From Dorea_D hominis (GTDB lineage Bacteria > Bacillota > Clostridia > Lachnospirales > Lachnospiraceae), in contig NZ_JACOOY010000018.1 in NCBI RefSeq assembly GCF_014287705.1, positions 4,253 to 68,252 on the forward strand: DNA of 64,000 nucleotides, written 5' to 3'. Below the pieces are notes generated by a model, which did not search any database, was not told the DNA's origin, and worked only from the letters and a program-made list of their open reading frames with translations. Below are positions 44,542 to 53,639 of the stretch, in pieces. The position numbers and the translations under genes are program-made. Position 1 is the first letter of the stretch. The number at the start of each line of letters is the position of its first letter.

Positions 44542-47500
44542 AGTTTTAATAAATCAATCTCTTTTTCATATATTCCAGTTACAGATTGATTTATAATAGA
44601 AATTTGTTTACATTTTGTTATATTATTATTTATTTTTATTGATCCAGCCTTCGCCGGTCCTGAAATCAATGTTAAATTAGCCATCGTACTTCGACATTGG
44701 AATAAATGTAATATTTCTGCTAATACAGTACATTTATCTTCCAGACTCAGTTTTTCGAACTTCCCTTTATTGTCTATCAAGGTTGATGCCTGCAATCCAA
44801 GTCTGATTTTGTAAATTGTATTCTGTAATTTACTCACAAATACATCATACAAATGTGTAAGTTCTGCTTCGTTTATACCATCAAACGCCACAATCTTCAC
44901 ATTTTTATTTTCTATTTTCCGATTTATGAATTTTATAACCTTTTTTAGTATTTTAGTTTCTTCATCTGATAATAATAATTCATTTGCACCTTTAAAAATC
45001 AATTGTTTTCCTGTTCTTCCAGAAAGCCACATATAAAATCCATCTACTTTAAATAAAGTATCGATTTTTATCTTATTAATCAGAATAATCGGATTTAACA
45101 ATTTTCGGTCTTTCATAATCTCGCATAAATATCCTAGTGCATTTTCTTCACTCTGTTCTATATAATCTTTTTTGTAAATCGGAACAAATTCTATCGTCCT
45201 TTGTTCATTTCCTTTTGCATCTGTAGATTTGACAAGCATAAAATATGCACCAGCCGCCTTATTATAGCCACCATATTTATTAATGTCGTGTAACCGCTCA
45301 TCACTCGTTTTAACCGGAACCTGTCCTTTTCCTTTCTTCATAATCTGCTGGTCAAACAGTCCACCCTTTTCTTCATAAGATCTTCTGGTTACAAGAATAT
45401 TATTTTTATTCATTACATTTCGAACAGTTTTTATCGTTCCCTTATCTCCTGCTTTCCATGCTACTTTTCCATTTCTGGAAATATCATGGATAAACATTTT
45501 CTCTAAATTATATGATCTGCCCGGATTTTCTTTTATAAACCAAACCGCATTTTTGGTAAATTTCGTATAATATGCATTTCCTACTACAATATTTAAATAT
45601 GCATCTTTTGCATGATGCAAATCGTTCATATCACGCACTTTAACAAAATCATAATCCTGTCGGAATTTAGATACACTTCTGCCTTTCACATACACAATTT
45701 CTGAATCCGGCATAACTTTTTTTAATAGATCTGCAACAACTTTTGTACTCTGTCTTGTTTCAACAATCTGTCTCTCAATAAACCCAGCCAGTTCATCCGA
45801 AGTAAGTTCTGTTTTTCTGACTAAACGTTTATATTTTTCTTTTGTAATAAAATTACCATCTAACAAACTTTTCCAGAATCCACCTTGTTTTTTCTGTATA
45901 TCGGAATTTATTGGATAATCATCAGATTTCTTAGAATTATATTCCTTTTTTACAAGTACGCGGTTATTTAAACTATCATCCATTGTTTTGGACTGCGGAT
46001 ATATATGATCAATATCATATTTCGTATTATCCCACAGATCATCAAATTCAATGCGTTCTCCAGAATACATACAGTGTCCTCTCTGAGTATAATACAAAAA
46101 TAATTTATCTTTCCTAAGCTGTTGTTCTTCATGCTTTTCTAATTTCTCATATATTTCCTTTTCTTCCTCTTTACATACTTTATAGAGATCCATCAAATGT
46201 TTTTTTCTAGACTCCGTCCGTTTACTCTCCTGCGATTCTCTTGCCATTTCAACAAAAATTCTCTCCGGCTCTTTTCCCATTACTTTCTTTATTTCTTTTA
46301 TCACTTGTAACGTCTGCCATATCTGACGTTTTACTGCCGGAGATACATATTGTTCCTCTACAGTTTTATACGACAATGTTGGATTATTTTGTTCCCCATT
46401 ATACTCTTTGATTTGATCACTGAATTGATACTTCTTCCCTAATAACTGACTCAGGTTTTCATTTGTTTCCCATAATGCAGTTATAAGATTCCATACTTCG
46501 CCTGTTTCCGGCGCTGGTATGGTTATCTCCTCTAAAAATTTTTTTGAAAATCTTCCCCAGCCATGATAAGACAAAGCTGCTATGCTGCTTTTCTGTTTAT
46601 CTGTCAGCTTTGGAAATAGTTTCCCTAATCTTTGTTTTAATAGCTTTTTATCATCTCTAAATAATACAATATTCTGTATTATCTCTTCCTTTTCACTTTG
46701 TTTTAAATCTATTCCGCTTAATTTTTCTTTAAAATCATGGTAAGCCGTCAGCGATGCCTTAAAATCTCCATCAATTCCAGTAATATCAACATCTCTTTCT
46801 GCAATTCCTTCCCTAAGCAGAAAGTTCTTTAAATCTTTTTGACGTACTTTTCTTCTTTTACAGAATACACCTTCATAAATTTTTTGCTTTAATTCTACTG
46901 ATATTTCTTTTCCATCCAAGCGAACATTATTCAATTCATTCAATACCCTGTATTTACTATACAGTAATGAATCTTTCGGAAGTACATCCTCGCCAATCAA
47001 ATATGTACACTTATTCGTCATTCTTTTTATAAACTTTTCTGCACTTGCCTCAACATCTATGATATCCGTAAAATTCCACGGATAAATTTTATCTTCACTC
47101 TTTCTTACAGCCCAGGTATACTTCTGTTCATTTTCTTCTTTTACTTTATTTAACGGTCCGACATAATATGGAATTCTGAAAGTAAATAGCTGTATTAATT
47201 TCTCTTTATTTTCAGCAATCACCGGGATACGAGCACTAAGGTTATCCAAAATCTTCTGTAATTCATACTTATGAATCTGGTATGGCAATACTCCATTATC
47301 TTTTGTAACCTGTCTCGGCAAAAATTGATCCGTCTCTATTTCATTTTTCAAATATGTCTTTTCTTCACTCTCTGGCAGTTTTTCCACCATTGTTTTATGC
47401 AGATATTTCAAAAAGTCTTCCCGACTGCATTGCTTCCCCTCCAATGCAGTCTTTTTACCATTCACTTTCGTCATTCCAATGTAGGCTGGATAATTGGCAA

Positions 47501-47930
47501 GTTTTGCATCTGATATAACAAATATTTTCTTATAAATATCTTTAGAAAAATTTTCTCTTACCACTTTCTTTAATAAGCGAAGGTCTGCTTTATGTTTTTC
47601 ATATACTTTAATCTTTGCTTCGGAAATAGAAGTGCATCCATCCAGAATATCTGTTAATACAGACCAGTCATAGACAGCTTTTGCCGATGCAATAATATAA
47701 AACTGTTCTCCAAGTTCTGCCTCTACAGAATCTATATACTCATCGTATCCATTGTCAGCAAATGAGATCTTAGGTCGTTCATTTTCATCCAACTCTTCAT
47801 TTGCAAAAATGTCACTCAATTTAGCTGTTCCACCAGTCAGAAGAGTAATCACCGCCTTTTCGCACTTTGTCCTGGCACCAAGTATTTTAAATGTCAATAT
47901 TAAATGCGACATTTTTTTATTTTTCAACAA
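44538..47930 (-). CDS. cas9: Cas9, N-terminally truncated by an IS30 element (type II-A)
   Basis: A 1130-codon frame (TTG 47930; the first ATG is 47912). From LGARTKCEKAV on it follows type II-A Cas9: REC lobe (LLTGGTAKLSDIF, LFTFRIPYYVGPLNK, HGWGRFSKKF), RuvC-II FVEMARES, HNH with DIDHIYPQS (His642, equivalent to His840 of SpCas9), RuvC-III HHAKDAYLNIVVGN, and a complete C-terminal domain ending SVTGIYEKEIDLLKL. Missing are about 215 residues: RuvC-I with the catalytic Asp, the arginine-rich bridge helix and the first REC part. The first 16 codons lie in the IS end, not in cas9. No N-terminal piece remains beyond the IS. DNA cleavage by RuvC should be lost and guide binding badly damaged; it could be non-functional. 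Confidence 0.9.
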   Translation of the reverse strand: MLKNKKMSHLILTFKILGARTKCEKAVITLLTGGTAKLSDIFANEELDENERPKISFADNGYDEYIDSVEAELGEQFYIIASAKAVYDWSVLTDILDGCTSISEAKIKVYEKHKADLRLLKKVVRENFSKDIYKKIFVISDAKLANYPAYIGMTKVNGKKTALEGKQCSREDFLKYLHKTMVEKLPESEEKTYLKNEIETDQFLPRQVTKDNGVLPYQIHKYELQKILDNLSARIPVIAENKEKLIQLFTFRIPYYVGPLNKVKEENEQKYTWAVRKSEDKIYPWNFTDIIDVEASAEKFIKRMTNKCTYLIGEDVLPKDSLLYSKYRVLNELNNVRLDGKEISVELKQKIYEGVFCKRRKVRQKDLKNFLLREGIAERDVDITGIDGDFKASLTAYHDFKEKLSGIDLKQSEKEEIIQNIVLFRDDKKLLKQRLGKLFPKLTDKQKSSIAALSYHGWGRFSKKFLEEITIPAPETGEVWNLITALWETNENLSQLLGKKYQFSDQIKEYNGEQNNPTLSYKTVEEQYVSPAVKRQIWQTLQVIKEIKKVMGKEPERIFVEMARESQESKRTESRKKHLMDLYKVCKEEEKEIYEKLEKHEEQQLRKDKLFLYYTQRGHCMYSGERIEFDDLWDNTKYDIDHIYPQSKTMDDSLNNRVLVKKEYNSKKSDDYPINSDIQKKQGGFWKSLLDGNFITKEKYKRLVRKTELTSDELAGFIERQIVETRQSTKVVADLLKKVMPDSEIVYVKGRSVSKFRQDYDFVKVRDMNDLHHAKDAYLNIVVGNAYYTKFTKNAVWFIKENPGRSYNLEKMFIHDISRNGKVAWKAGDKGTIKTVRNVMNKNNILVTRRSYEEKGGLFDQQIMKKGKGQVPVKTSDERLHDINKYGGYNKAAGAYFMLVKSTDAKGNEQRTIEFVPIYKKDYIEQSEENALGYLCEIMKDRKLLNPIILINKIKIDTLFKVDGFYMWLSGRTGKQLIFKGANELLLSDEETKILKKVIKFINRKIENKNVKIVAFDGINEAELTHLYDVFVSKLQNTIYKIRLGLQASTLIDNKGKFEKLSLEDKCTVLAEILHLFQCRSTMANLTLISGPAKAGSIKINNNITKCKQISIINQSVTGIYEKEIDLLKL

Positions 47931-49066
47931 ATGCTTATCCTATTTTTTCAATTTCTTTTTTAAACATCTTTTCCGCTGAACTCCATCCATGTATTTTACG
48001 TGGATATGTGTTGATCCAATTTTCTATATTTGCTATTTCTTCCTCTGTTTTATTATCAAAATTTACACCTTTCGGTAGATGTCTCCTTATTAACTTGTTT
48101 GTAACCTCATTAGATCCACGTTCCCAACTGCTATATGGATGACAGTAATATATCTTTGTTCTATGTTTTTTCTCATCAAAAATAGACCGCTCCATACCTG
48201 TGCAATCTGCAAACTCTGATCCATTATCTACTGTAATTGTCTTAAACACTTTTTTAAATTGTTCTCCCCATTTTCTTTCAAGCATATCCAACGCATTTAC
48301 TACGGACGCAGTAGTTCCGTCAGAAATTTTGTTCACTATCTCATTTCTTGTCTTCCGTTCTGTTAATACGAGAAGACTATTGCGTGATTTTCCTCTTTTT
48401 CCTTTAACCGTATCCATTTCCCAATGACCGAATACTTCTCTGGCATCTACTTCTTCTGGTCTGTTCTCTATACTCTCTCCAGCTTCTGTTCTGGCTTGTC
48501 TTTTCAAAGTCTTCTTTTTTCTCTTTTTATTTTTCTTCACCGGTAAATCTTTATTTGTCAAGCACAGAAATATTCCTTTATTTATATAACTATATAAAGT
48601 GGTTGTACAAATCATTACGGAAAACTCACTTTCTTTATTTTCCGCTTTAATCTCACCTAATACTGCCGCTGGACTATATTTCTTATCAACTATCTTTTCT
48701 TCTATGTAATTGGCAAGTTTCATATCATTTGCTATCTTTAATCCACTACCTTTACATTTCAAGTTTTCTTCATATTTTTCCTGTGCAATATCAGGACTAT
48801 AACGTTCTTCTTCTGTCAAATTTGTATTTAAAGCTACAAAACGACCTCTTTTGATTTCTCTATAAATTGTACTACGATGAACCCCAAGCATATTCGCTAT
48901 TTCTATAACTGTATGACCTGCCTTAATTAATGTTTCAAGCCGAATCCTATCACGCATTGATAAATGATCAAACTTTCCCCCCATACTGTACCTCTCTCAT
49001 TTCCACTATATTTTCTTACCTTATTAATTTCAGTATAACGGAAATCAATTTGTTTTTACAATATTT
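47880..49066 (-). mobile_element. IS30-family insertion sequence
   Basis: About 1.19 kb around one transposase gene. Candidate terminal inverted repeats are 47880-47898 (AAGTATTTTAAATGTCAAT) and, on the other strand, 49048-49066 (AAATATTGTAAAAACAAAT), 13 of 19 matching; exact ends are not certain. No target duplication is seen, as expected if DNA next to one end was deleted. Size and content suit the IS30 family. Confidence 0.75.
47935..48984 (-). CDS. IS30 family transposase
   Basis: A 349-residue, apparently intact transposase. N-terminal helix-turn-helix: MRDRIRLETLIKAGHTVIEI and NMLGVHRSTIYREIKRGRF near 33. Catalytic DDE domain from about 175: WEMDTVKGKRGKSRN (first Asp), KTITVDNGSEFAD (second Asp near 245), SNEVTNKLIRRHLPKG (Glu near 290). 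The stop codon lies 4 bp before the TTG of the truncated cas9 frame, so both may sit on one transcript. Confidence 0.95.
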   Translation of the reverse strand: MGGKFDHLSMRDRIRLETLIKAGHTVIEIANMLGVHRSTIYREIKRGRFVALNTNLTEEERYSPDIAQEKYEENLKCKGSGLKIANDMKLANYIEEKIVDKKYSPAAVLGEIKAENKESEFSVMICTTTLYSYINKGIFLCLTNKDLPVKKNKKRKKKTLKRQARTEAGESIENRPEEVDAREVFGHWEMDTVKGKRGKSRNSLLVLTERKTRNEIVNKISDGTTASVVNALDMLERKWGEQFKKVFKTITVDNGSEFADCTGMERSIFDEKKHRTKIYYCHPYSSWERGSNEVTNKLIRRHLPKGVNFDNKTEEEIANIENWINTYPRKIHGWSSAEKMFKKEIEKIG

Positions 49067-49079
49067 CCATGCAGACAAC

Positions 49080-49108
49080 AAAAGAGCACTACTTTCGCAG
49101 TGCTCTTT
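49080..49108 (-). terminator. rho-independent terminator after the surface protein gene
   Basis: Minus-strand hairpin AGAGCACT/AGTGCTCT with a GCGAAAGT loop and TTTTGTTGT after it. A second inverted repeat, TAATTCAAT/ATTGAATTA (49127-49150), lies just upstream. Confidence 0.78.
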
Positions 49109-49190
49109 TGCTTATGACAATTTAACTAATTCAATGCTGAAATTGAATTAACAACTACATTATAAAATACACTCCTAACTTTGGCAATAC

Positions 49191-52100
49191 TTATTTAATC
49201 TTGACCTTCATTGCCATCTGCTTTTTACTGCCGTCTTTTGCAACGGCTGTAATCTTCACTGTTTTGCCTTTTCCTGCTTTCTTTGCCGTAACAACGCCTT
49301 TTGCATTGACTGTTGCATACTTCTTATTGCTGCTTACCCATCTGACCGCTTTGTAAGATTCCTTTGTTCCGGAAACTGCAACTTTTAATTTGGCTGACTT
49401 ACCATTTTTAATAGTTTTCGATCCGGTAACCTTTACTTTGGTAACTACACCTTTTACAGTCTTGATCTTGTAAGTGCCATACTTTTTACTGCCATCTTTT
49501 GATATTGCTGTGATCACTACTTTTTTACCGATACCGGCTTTTTTCGTTGTAACCACACCTTTCGCATTTACTGTAGCATATTTTGTGTTACTGCTTTTCC
49601 ATGTAACTGCTTTGCTTTTGGCATTTGCAGGTGTTACAGTGGCTTTTAACTGGATTTTCTTTCCTGCAGATAAGACATGGGATGTTCCGGATATAGTAAC
49701 CTTCTTTACTTTTACAACCGGCTTAGTTGGTTTTACTGGTGTTGGTTTATCCGGTTCCGGATCATTAAACAATGAAAATTCTACCCATTCTGTATAAACG
49801 TCTTCATAAGATCCAGATTCCGTTTTGTACTGATAGTGTCCTCTTGCTCTATAAAAAGTCTTCTGTTTCTGATCATCCGGAGCAAATACCGTCCATCCAT
49901 TCTCTTCTATCGTTTCATAATCCGTTCCATTAAGCTGCTGGATCTGTGTGCCCTGATAGGAAAGGGCGTCTTTTGTATCCCACTGGAATAATGCCTGGAT
50001 ATTGGATTTGATCTGTACAGAAAGCTTCAGATCAAACTTTAACATCGGGATTTCTTCCTGTTTCTTTTCATTGCAGCGTTCACAGGTATATTCCATTAAG
50101 CCTTTCTGAGTATAAGTGGCTGCTTTGATCACTTTTCCATTATCATAGGAATGTCCCAGTTTTTCGATTACATCCCCCTCAAGGAACAGCTCACCGCAAT
50201 TTTTACAGTAACCGTCTCCAGTATATCCGTCTTCCGTACAGGTTGCTTCTTTCTGGTTCCGGTATTCCAGCTCTCCATGTCCGAGTTCCGGAATGACTGT
50301 ATCATAGTAGTAATCACACTCTGTACACTGATATCTCATGATTCCCGGTTCTTTGCAGGTCGCTTTCTTGATCACGATCTCTTCATAAGAATCATGTAGA
50401 TGTTCGTACTTCGGGATTGTCTCTTCTTTCTTTTCACCACAACGCTTACAGGTATATTCCTTAAGTCCCTCTTCCTCTTTCGTAGCTTCCTTGATCACTT
50501 TTCCTTCATCATAGGAATGACCGAGCTTATCAATTGTCTTTCCTTTACTGATCAATGCTCCACAGGTTTTACAGTAGGTATCTCCAGTATAGCCATCTTC
50601 TGTACAGGTTGCTTCTACAGCATTGAGTACTTCCGGATCATGACCGGTTGCTTTTGTCGTTTCCGTCTTTGTAGTACCGCAGACTTTACATTTAGAGGTC
50701 TTAGATCCATCTTCCGTACAGGTCGCTTTCTGCTCTTTTGTTGTAATCCAATCATGTTCTGTTAGCTTATCATTATCGATCCTTCTTGATGTTCCACCGC
50801 ATCTTGTACAGGTTAAGATATGGATGGTTCCGGTTTTACAAGTTGCCGGAGTTACTGACGTTTCTTTATAATCATGTCCGTATTTTTGTATGGTTTTTGT
50901 ATATGTATCACCACACCGGCTGCACGTATACTGAACTTTACCATTTACTAAGCAAGTAGTTTCCTTAAGAACAGTCTCCTTATAATCATGCCCCAACTTT
51001 TCTTTTCCCGGCTCTGTATAGGTATCATTACACCGGCTGCACGTATATTTAATATATCCATCTTTCGTACAAGTCGGCTCTACCTCTTCTTTTTGATAAT
51101 CATGCCCCAGTGCCGGTCCGGTTACTACTGTATAATCAGCATTTCTACAATTCTTACATTGATAGGTTGTAATCTCGTCATGCGTACAGTCTGCTTCCTG
51201 TGTTATTTTCCCATTATTGTACTCATGGTCTTCCTCTCCGGTATATACGCAATATTCATAAAAGCAATTCTTACACTTATAAACAGTACCTGGGTAACAA
51301 CCACCTTGTACTCCGCTTATTGTAAACTCATGTTTTCCATTACAGGAAGAATGCTCTTTACTATACATTTCAGATGCAATCGGATATTTGTCCTTATATT
51401 CATTAGACGATTTATAAGATCGATGAAAACTGAAATCATCTGATCCATATAAAAACTCTGCCTTTGCAGTTCCATTTACAAACGTAAAATTTTGAAAATT
51501 TGTTGGATCTGTATAATAATACGTTCCGTCTATCTTAACTAAATTCCACGCATGTCCAGAATATCCCAAAGTTCCACTATCTTCCAGTGCCAGCAGCCCT
51601 GCTTTATTCGCCATATAATAAAATAAATCCGCATAATGCATACAAACACCGGCTTTAGAATAAAAAACAAACACCGCATTACAATAATGTTCCGGATTAC
51701 TATAACTTTCCTTATAAGCGATGTGTTTACCAACCCATTCCTCTACCAAAAGGCATTTTTCATAATCGGATTTTCCTTCCAAATTTAAACTGTTAATTAC
51801 GTCCGTAGTTTCTTTTTGGAAGTTTTTATAGACTTCTAAGGGAGTTTGATAAGTAAATATAATCGTAGACATTCCTATATACTTGCCATCCTCATACTGA
51901 TATTTAAACCCATTTGTCCATCCAACATCACTTTGTAACATATGTCCTGCATCTGGATTGCCTGTTTCCTCTTGAAAAGTACTGTTCTCTATCCTATTCT
52001 TAAATTCCTGTGAATAAGATTCATCTATTTCAGGAATCCTTTTTTCAGATTCTATTTCAACCGGAATAACAAGCCATTCTTTTTTATGATCTCTTTTTAC

Positions 52101-52319
52101 TCCAAATTCTTTTGCAATTTCTCCGATATCATCTGCAGCCTCTTCCCAGGAATCATATGTTTTTTTACTCAATGTATATCGTATACCATCTTCATGTGTA
52201 GTAAGCGTTTCCTCATTTTCTATCGCATAATCTGCAGCTTTCACTTTACAAGGAAGTAGTAACACTCCCAGCAAAAGTGCTACTCCTGCCCCTTTTAATA
52301 ACCAATTCAATTTCTTCAT
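49191..52319 (-). CDS. secreted transglutaminase-like protein with Cys-rich repeats and Big_2 domains
   Basis: About 1042 residues. Start ATG 52317-52319 is preferred (AAAGGTGG eight bases upstream; a GTG and an ATG slightly earlier are alternatives). Signal peptide of about 28 residues ending KVKA. A transglutaminase-like domain at about 130-295 has the triad Cys226 (GVCMHYADLF), His (YSGHAWNLV) and Asp (YYTDPTNF). Then come about ten repeats of 40-50 residues, each with a HDY/HSY motif and two CxxC pairs (TCTKDGYIKYTCSRCNDTYT type), from about 360 to 770. Two Big_2 domains end the protein (about 880-1042). No sorting signal. Possibly a cell-wall crosslinking or peptidase-like surface protein; substrate unknown. 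Confidence 0.8.
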   Translation of the reverse strand: MKKLNWLLKGAGVALLLGVLLLPCKVKAADYAIENEETLTTHEDGIRYTLSKKTYDSWEEAADDIGEIAKEFGVKRDHKKEWLVIPVEIESEKRIPEIDESYSQEFKNRIENSTFQEETGNPDAGHMLQSDVGWTNGFKYQYEDGKYIGMSTIIFTYQTPLEVYKNFQKETTDVINSLNLEGKSDYEKCLLVEEWVGKHIAYKESYSNPEHYCNAVFVFYSKAGVCMHYADLFYYMANKAGLLALEDSGTLGYSGHAWNLVKIDGTYYYTDPTNFQNFTFVNGTAKAEFLYGSDDFSFHRSYKSSNEYKDKYPIASEMYSKEHSSCNGKHEFTISGVQGGCYPGTVYKCKNCFYEYCVYTGEEDHEYNNGKITQEADCTHDEITTYQCKNCRNADYTVVTGPALGHDYQKEEVEPTCTKDGYIKYTCSRCNDTYTEPGKEKLGHDYKETVLKETTCLVNGKVQYTCSRCGDTYTKTIQKYGHDYKETSVTPATCKTGTIHILTCTRCGGTSRRIDNDKLTEHDWITTKEQKATCTEDGSKTSKCKVCGTTKTETTKATGHDPEVLNAVEATCTEDGYTGDTYCKTCGALISKGKTIDKLGHSYDEGKVIKEATKEEEGLKEYTCKRCGEKKEETIPKYEHLHDSYEEIVIKKATCKEPGIMRYQCTECDYYYDTVIPELGHGELEYRNQKEATCTEDGYTGDGYCKNCGELFLEGDVIEKLGHSYDNGKVIKAATYTQKGLMEYTCERCNEKKQEEIPMLKFDLKLSVQIKSNIQALFQWDTKDALSYQGTQIQQLNGTDYETIEENGWTVFAPDDQKQKTFYRARGHYQYKTESGSYEDVYTEWVEFSLFNDPEPDKPTPVKPTKPVVKVKKVTISGTSHVLSAGKKIQLKATVTPANAKSKAVTWKSSNTKYATVNAKGVVTTKKAGIGKKVVITAISKDGSKKYGTYKIKTVKGVVTKVKVTGSKTIKNGKSAKLKVAVSGTKESYKAVRWVSSNKKYATVNAKGVVTAKKAGKGKTVKITAVAKDGSKKQMAMKVKIK

Positions 52320-52357
52320 ATTCATTGCCACCTTTTGTCATAAGCATTTATAAGAAA

Positions 52358-52377
52358 TGCCCCGGATTACCGAGGCA
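52358..52377 (-). terminator. short GC-rich hairpin after the pilus-locus gene
   Basis: TGCCTCGG, loop TAAT, CCGGGGCA on the minus strand, then TTTCTTAT. Stem has one mismatch; the T run is weak. Confidence 0.5.
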
Positions 52378-52451
52378 CTCTCCTTTGTAACTATTATTAT
52401 AGTACCATAATTCATTTCTAAAGTCTGTACTTTTTACAGGCTTTACAGCTC

Positions 52452-53639
52452 TTATTTTCCAGTAAAATATCCCGGATCATCTTCCTCATCCGTATGTGCA
52501 TAGTCAGATGTTGTATGTCTATTATCGTAAACTGTACCATTGCCACCTTCCAGTTTTTCATCACCATAAAACATACCTTCATCCTCTTCTACATTCGTGA
52601 AATCAGATATAAGCCCTTTTTTCTTCCAGATTGCATACAGGTCAATTCCGGATGTACTGGACATCTTTATAGAATCCCCATCCTTATAAATTACCTTACC
52701 ACGTTTTTCTGTACTCCATCCGGCAAATATATACCCGGTTCTCTGAAACGTATTCTTTTTCAATGTTGCAGTGGAATCATAAGCAATATCCTGTCCATCC
52801 ATGGTTCCTATTCCACCGTTTGCATAGAAATTACACGGATAATTATTGGCTGTCCATTTCGCGTTTGTTGTGAAGCTGGATTTTACATTTGTCAGTGTTT
52901 TATCCCATCCGGCAAATGTATACCCGGTTTTTGTCGGTGCTGTTATGGATGCCGTGTTTCCTCTTGCCACAGTTGCTGTTTTGGTTGTCGCACTTCCCCA
53001 GCTTGTACCGGTTCCGGCATTGAATGTTACCTTGTACTTCGGACGTTTTAAAGTTAATGTAACGATCGCTCTTGAACCTGTCGTATAATTATATCTGTAT
53101 CCATCAACAGTTCGCAGACCTACCTGAGCTGTATTCACCATCAGATACTGGCTTTTTGTTGTATCGTTATCGACACATGCTGCACTGTAATATTTTGATC
53201 CACTCTGGCTCACATAAAGTCCACATCTTCCTTCACTTTCATCTAGCTCAGTTGTTAGTGTCTGTCCGTTTACTTCATGGTTTGCCGGTACCACATAAGA
53301 AATAGGAATTGGAAGGATATAATAATCCCCTTCATTATCTTTCGTTGTTGTTACTTGGCTTTTCAACAGCTTGACACTATGGTTATTGGTTGCATCTGAG
53401 ATTTCCACATTCCAAAGCATTGCCTTGTTTTTCATATCATCGTGTGTAAAATTTGCCGTTTTCCATACATGGATCTGGATTGTTGAGTTTTTATCTCCAC
53501 CGGACAACTTGAAATACATGTATCCGCTTTTGTACACAGACTCCGCAGCATGAAGCTTAAGAGCCTGTCCAAAGATCAATAAAAAGAGAAGAATGACCGT
53601 TGTGCATTGTAAAATTCTATTTTTCTTGCTCTTTTTCAT
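52452..53639 (-). CDS. exported protein with InlB B-repeat domains (pilus locus)
   Basis: About 395 residues from ATG 53637-53639 (AGGAAGTG upstream; a GTG three codons earlier is possible). Signal peptide of about 32 residues ending LHAA. Residues about 35-200 are not recognised. Two Listeria-Bacteroides (InlB B-type) repeats follow: VTFNAGTGTSWGS to TGYTFAGWDK (about 205-265) and CNFYANGGIGTMDG to TGYIFAGWSTEKRG. The tail is acidic and has no sorting motif. It overlaps the end of the large adhesin gene by 23 bp, so it belongs to the pilus operon. Confidence 0.72.
   Translation of the reverse strand: MKKSKKNRILQCTTVILLFLLIFGQALKLHAAESVYKSGYMYFKLSGGDKNSTIQIHVWKTANFTHDDMKNKAMLWNVEISDATNNHSVKLLKSQVTTTKDNEGDYYILPIPISYVVPANHEVNGQTLTTELDESEGRCGLYVSQSGSKYYSAACVDNDTTKSQYLMVNTAQVGLRTVDGYRYNYTTGSRAIVTLTLKRPKYKVTFNAGTGTSWGSATTKTATVARGNTASITAPTKTGYTFAGWDKTLTNVKSSFTTNAKWTANNYPCNFYANGGIGTMDGQDIAYDSTATLKKNTFQRTGYIFAGWSTEKRGKVIYKDGDSIKMSSTSGIDLYAIWKKKGLISDFTNVEEDEGMFYGDEKLEGGNGTVYDNRHTTSDYAHTDEEDDPGYFTGK

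Noticed and set aside
49020..49066. TTTCAGTA and GTTTTTACA near the IS right end resemble parts of the CRISPR repeat and could be an anti-repeat
   Set aside because: The matches are broken by unrelated bases and fit the IS30 terminal region better; no nexus follows.
47880..49066. Target site duplication flanking the IS30 element
   Set aside because: No matching short direct repeat was found next to the proposed ends, and the ends are approximate.
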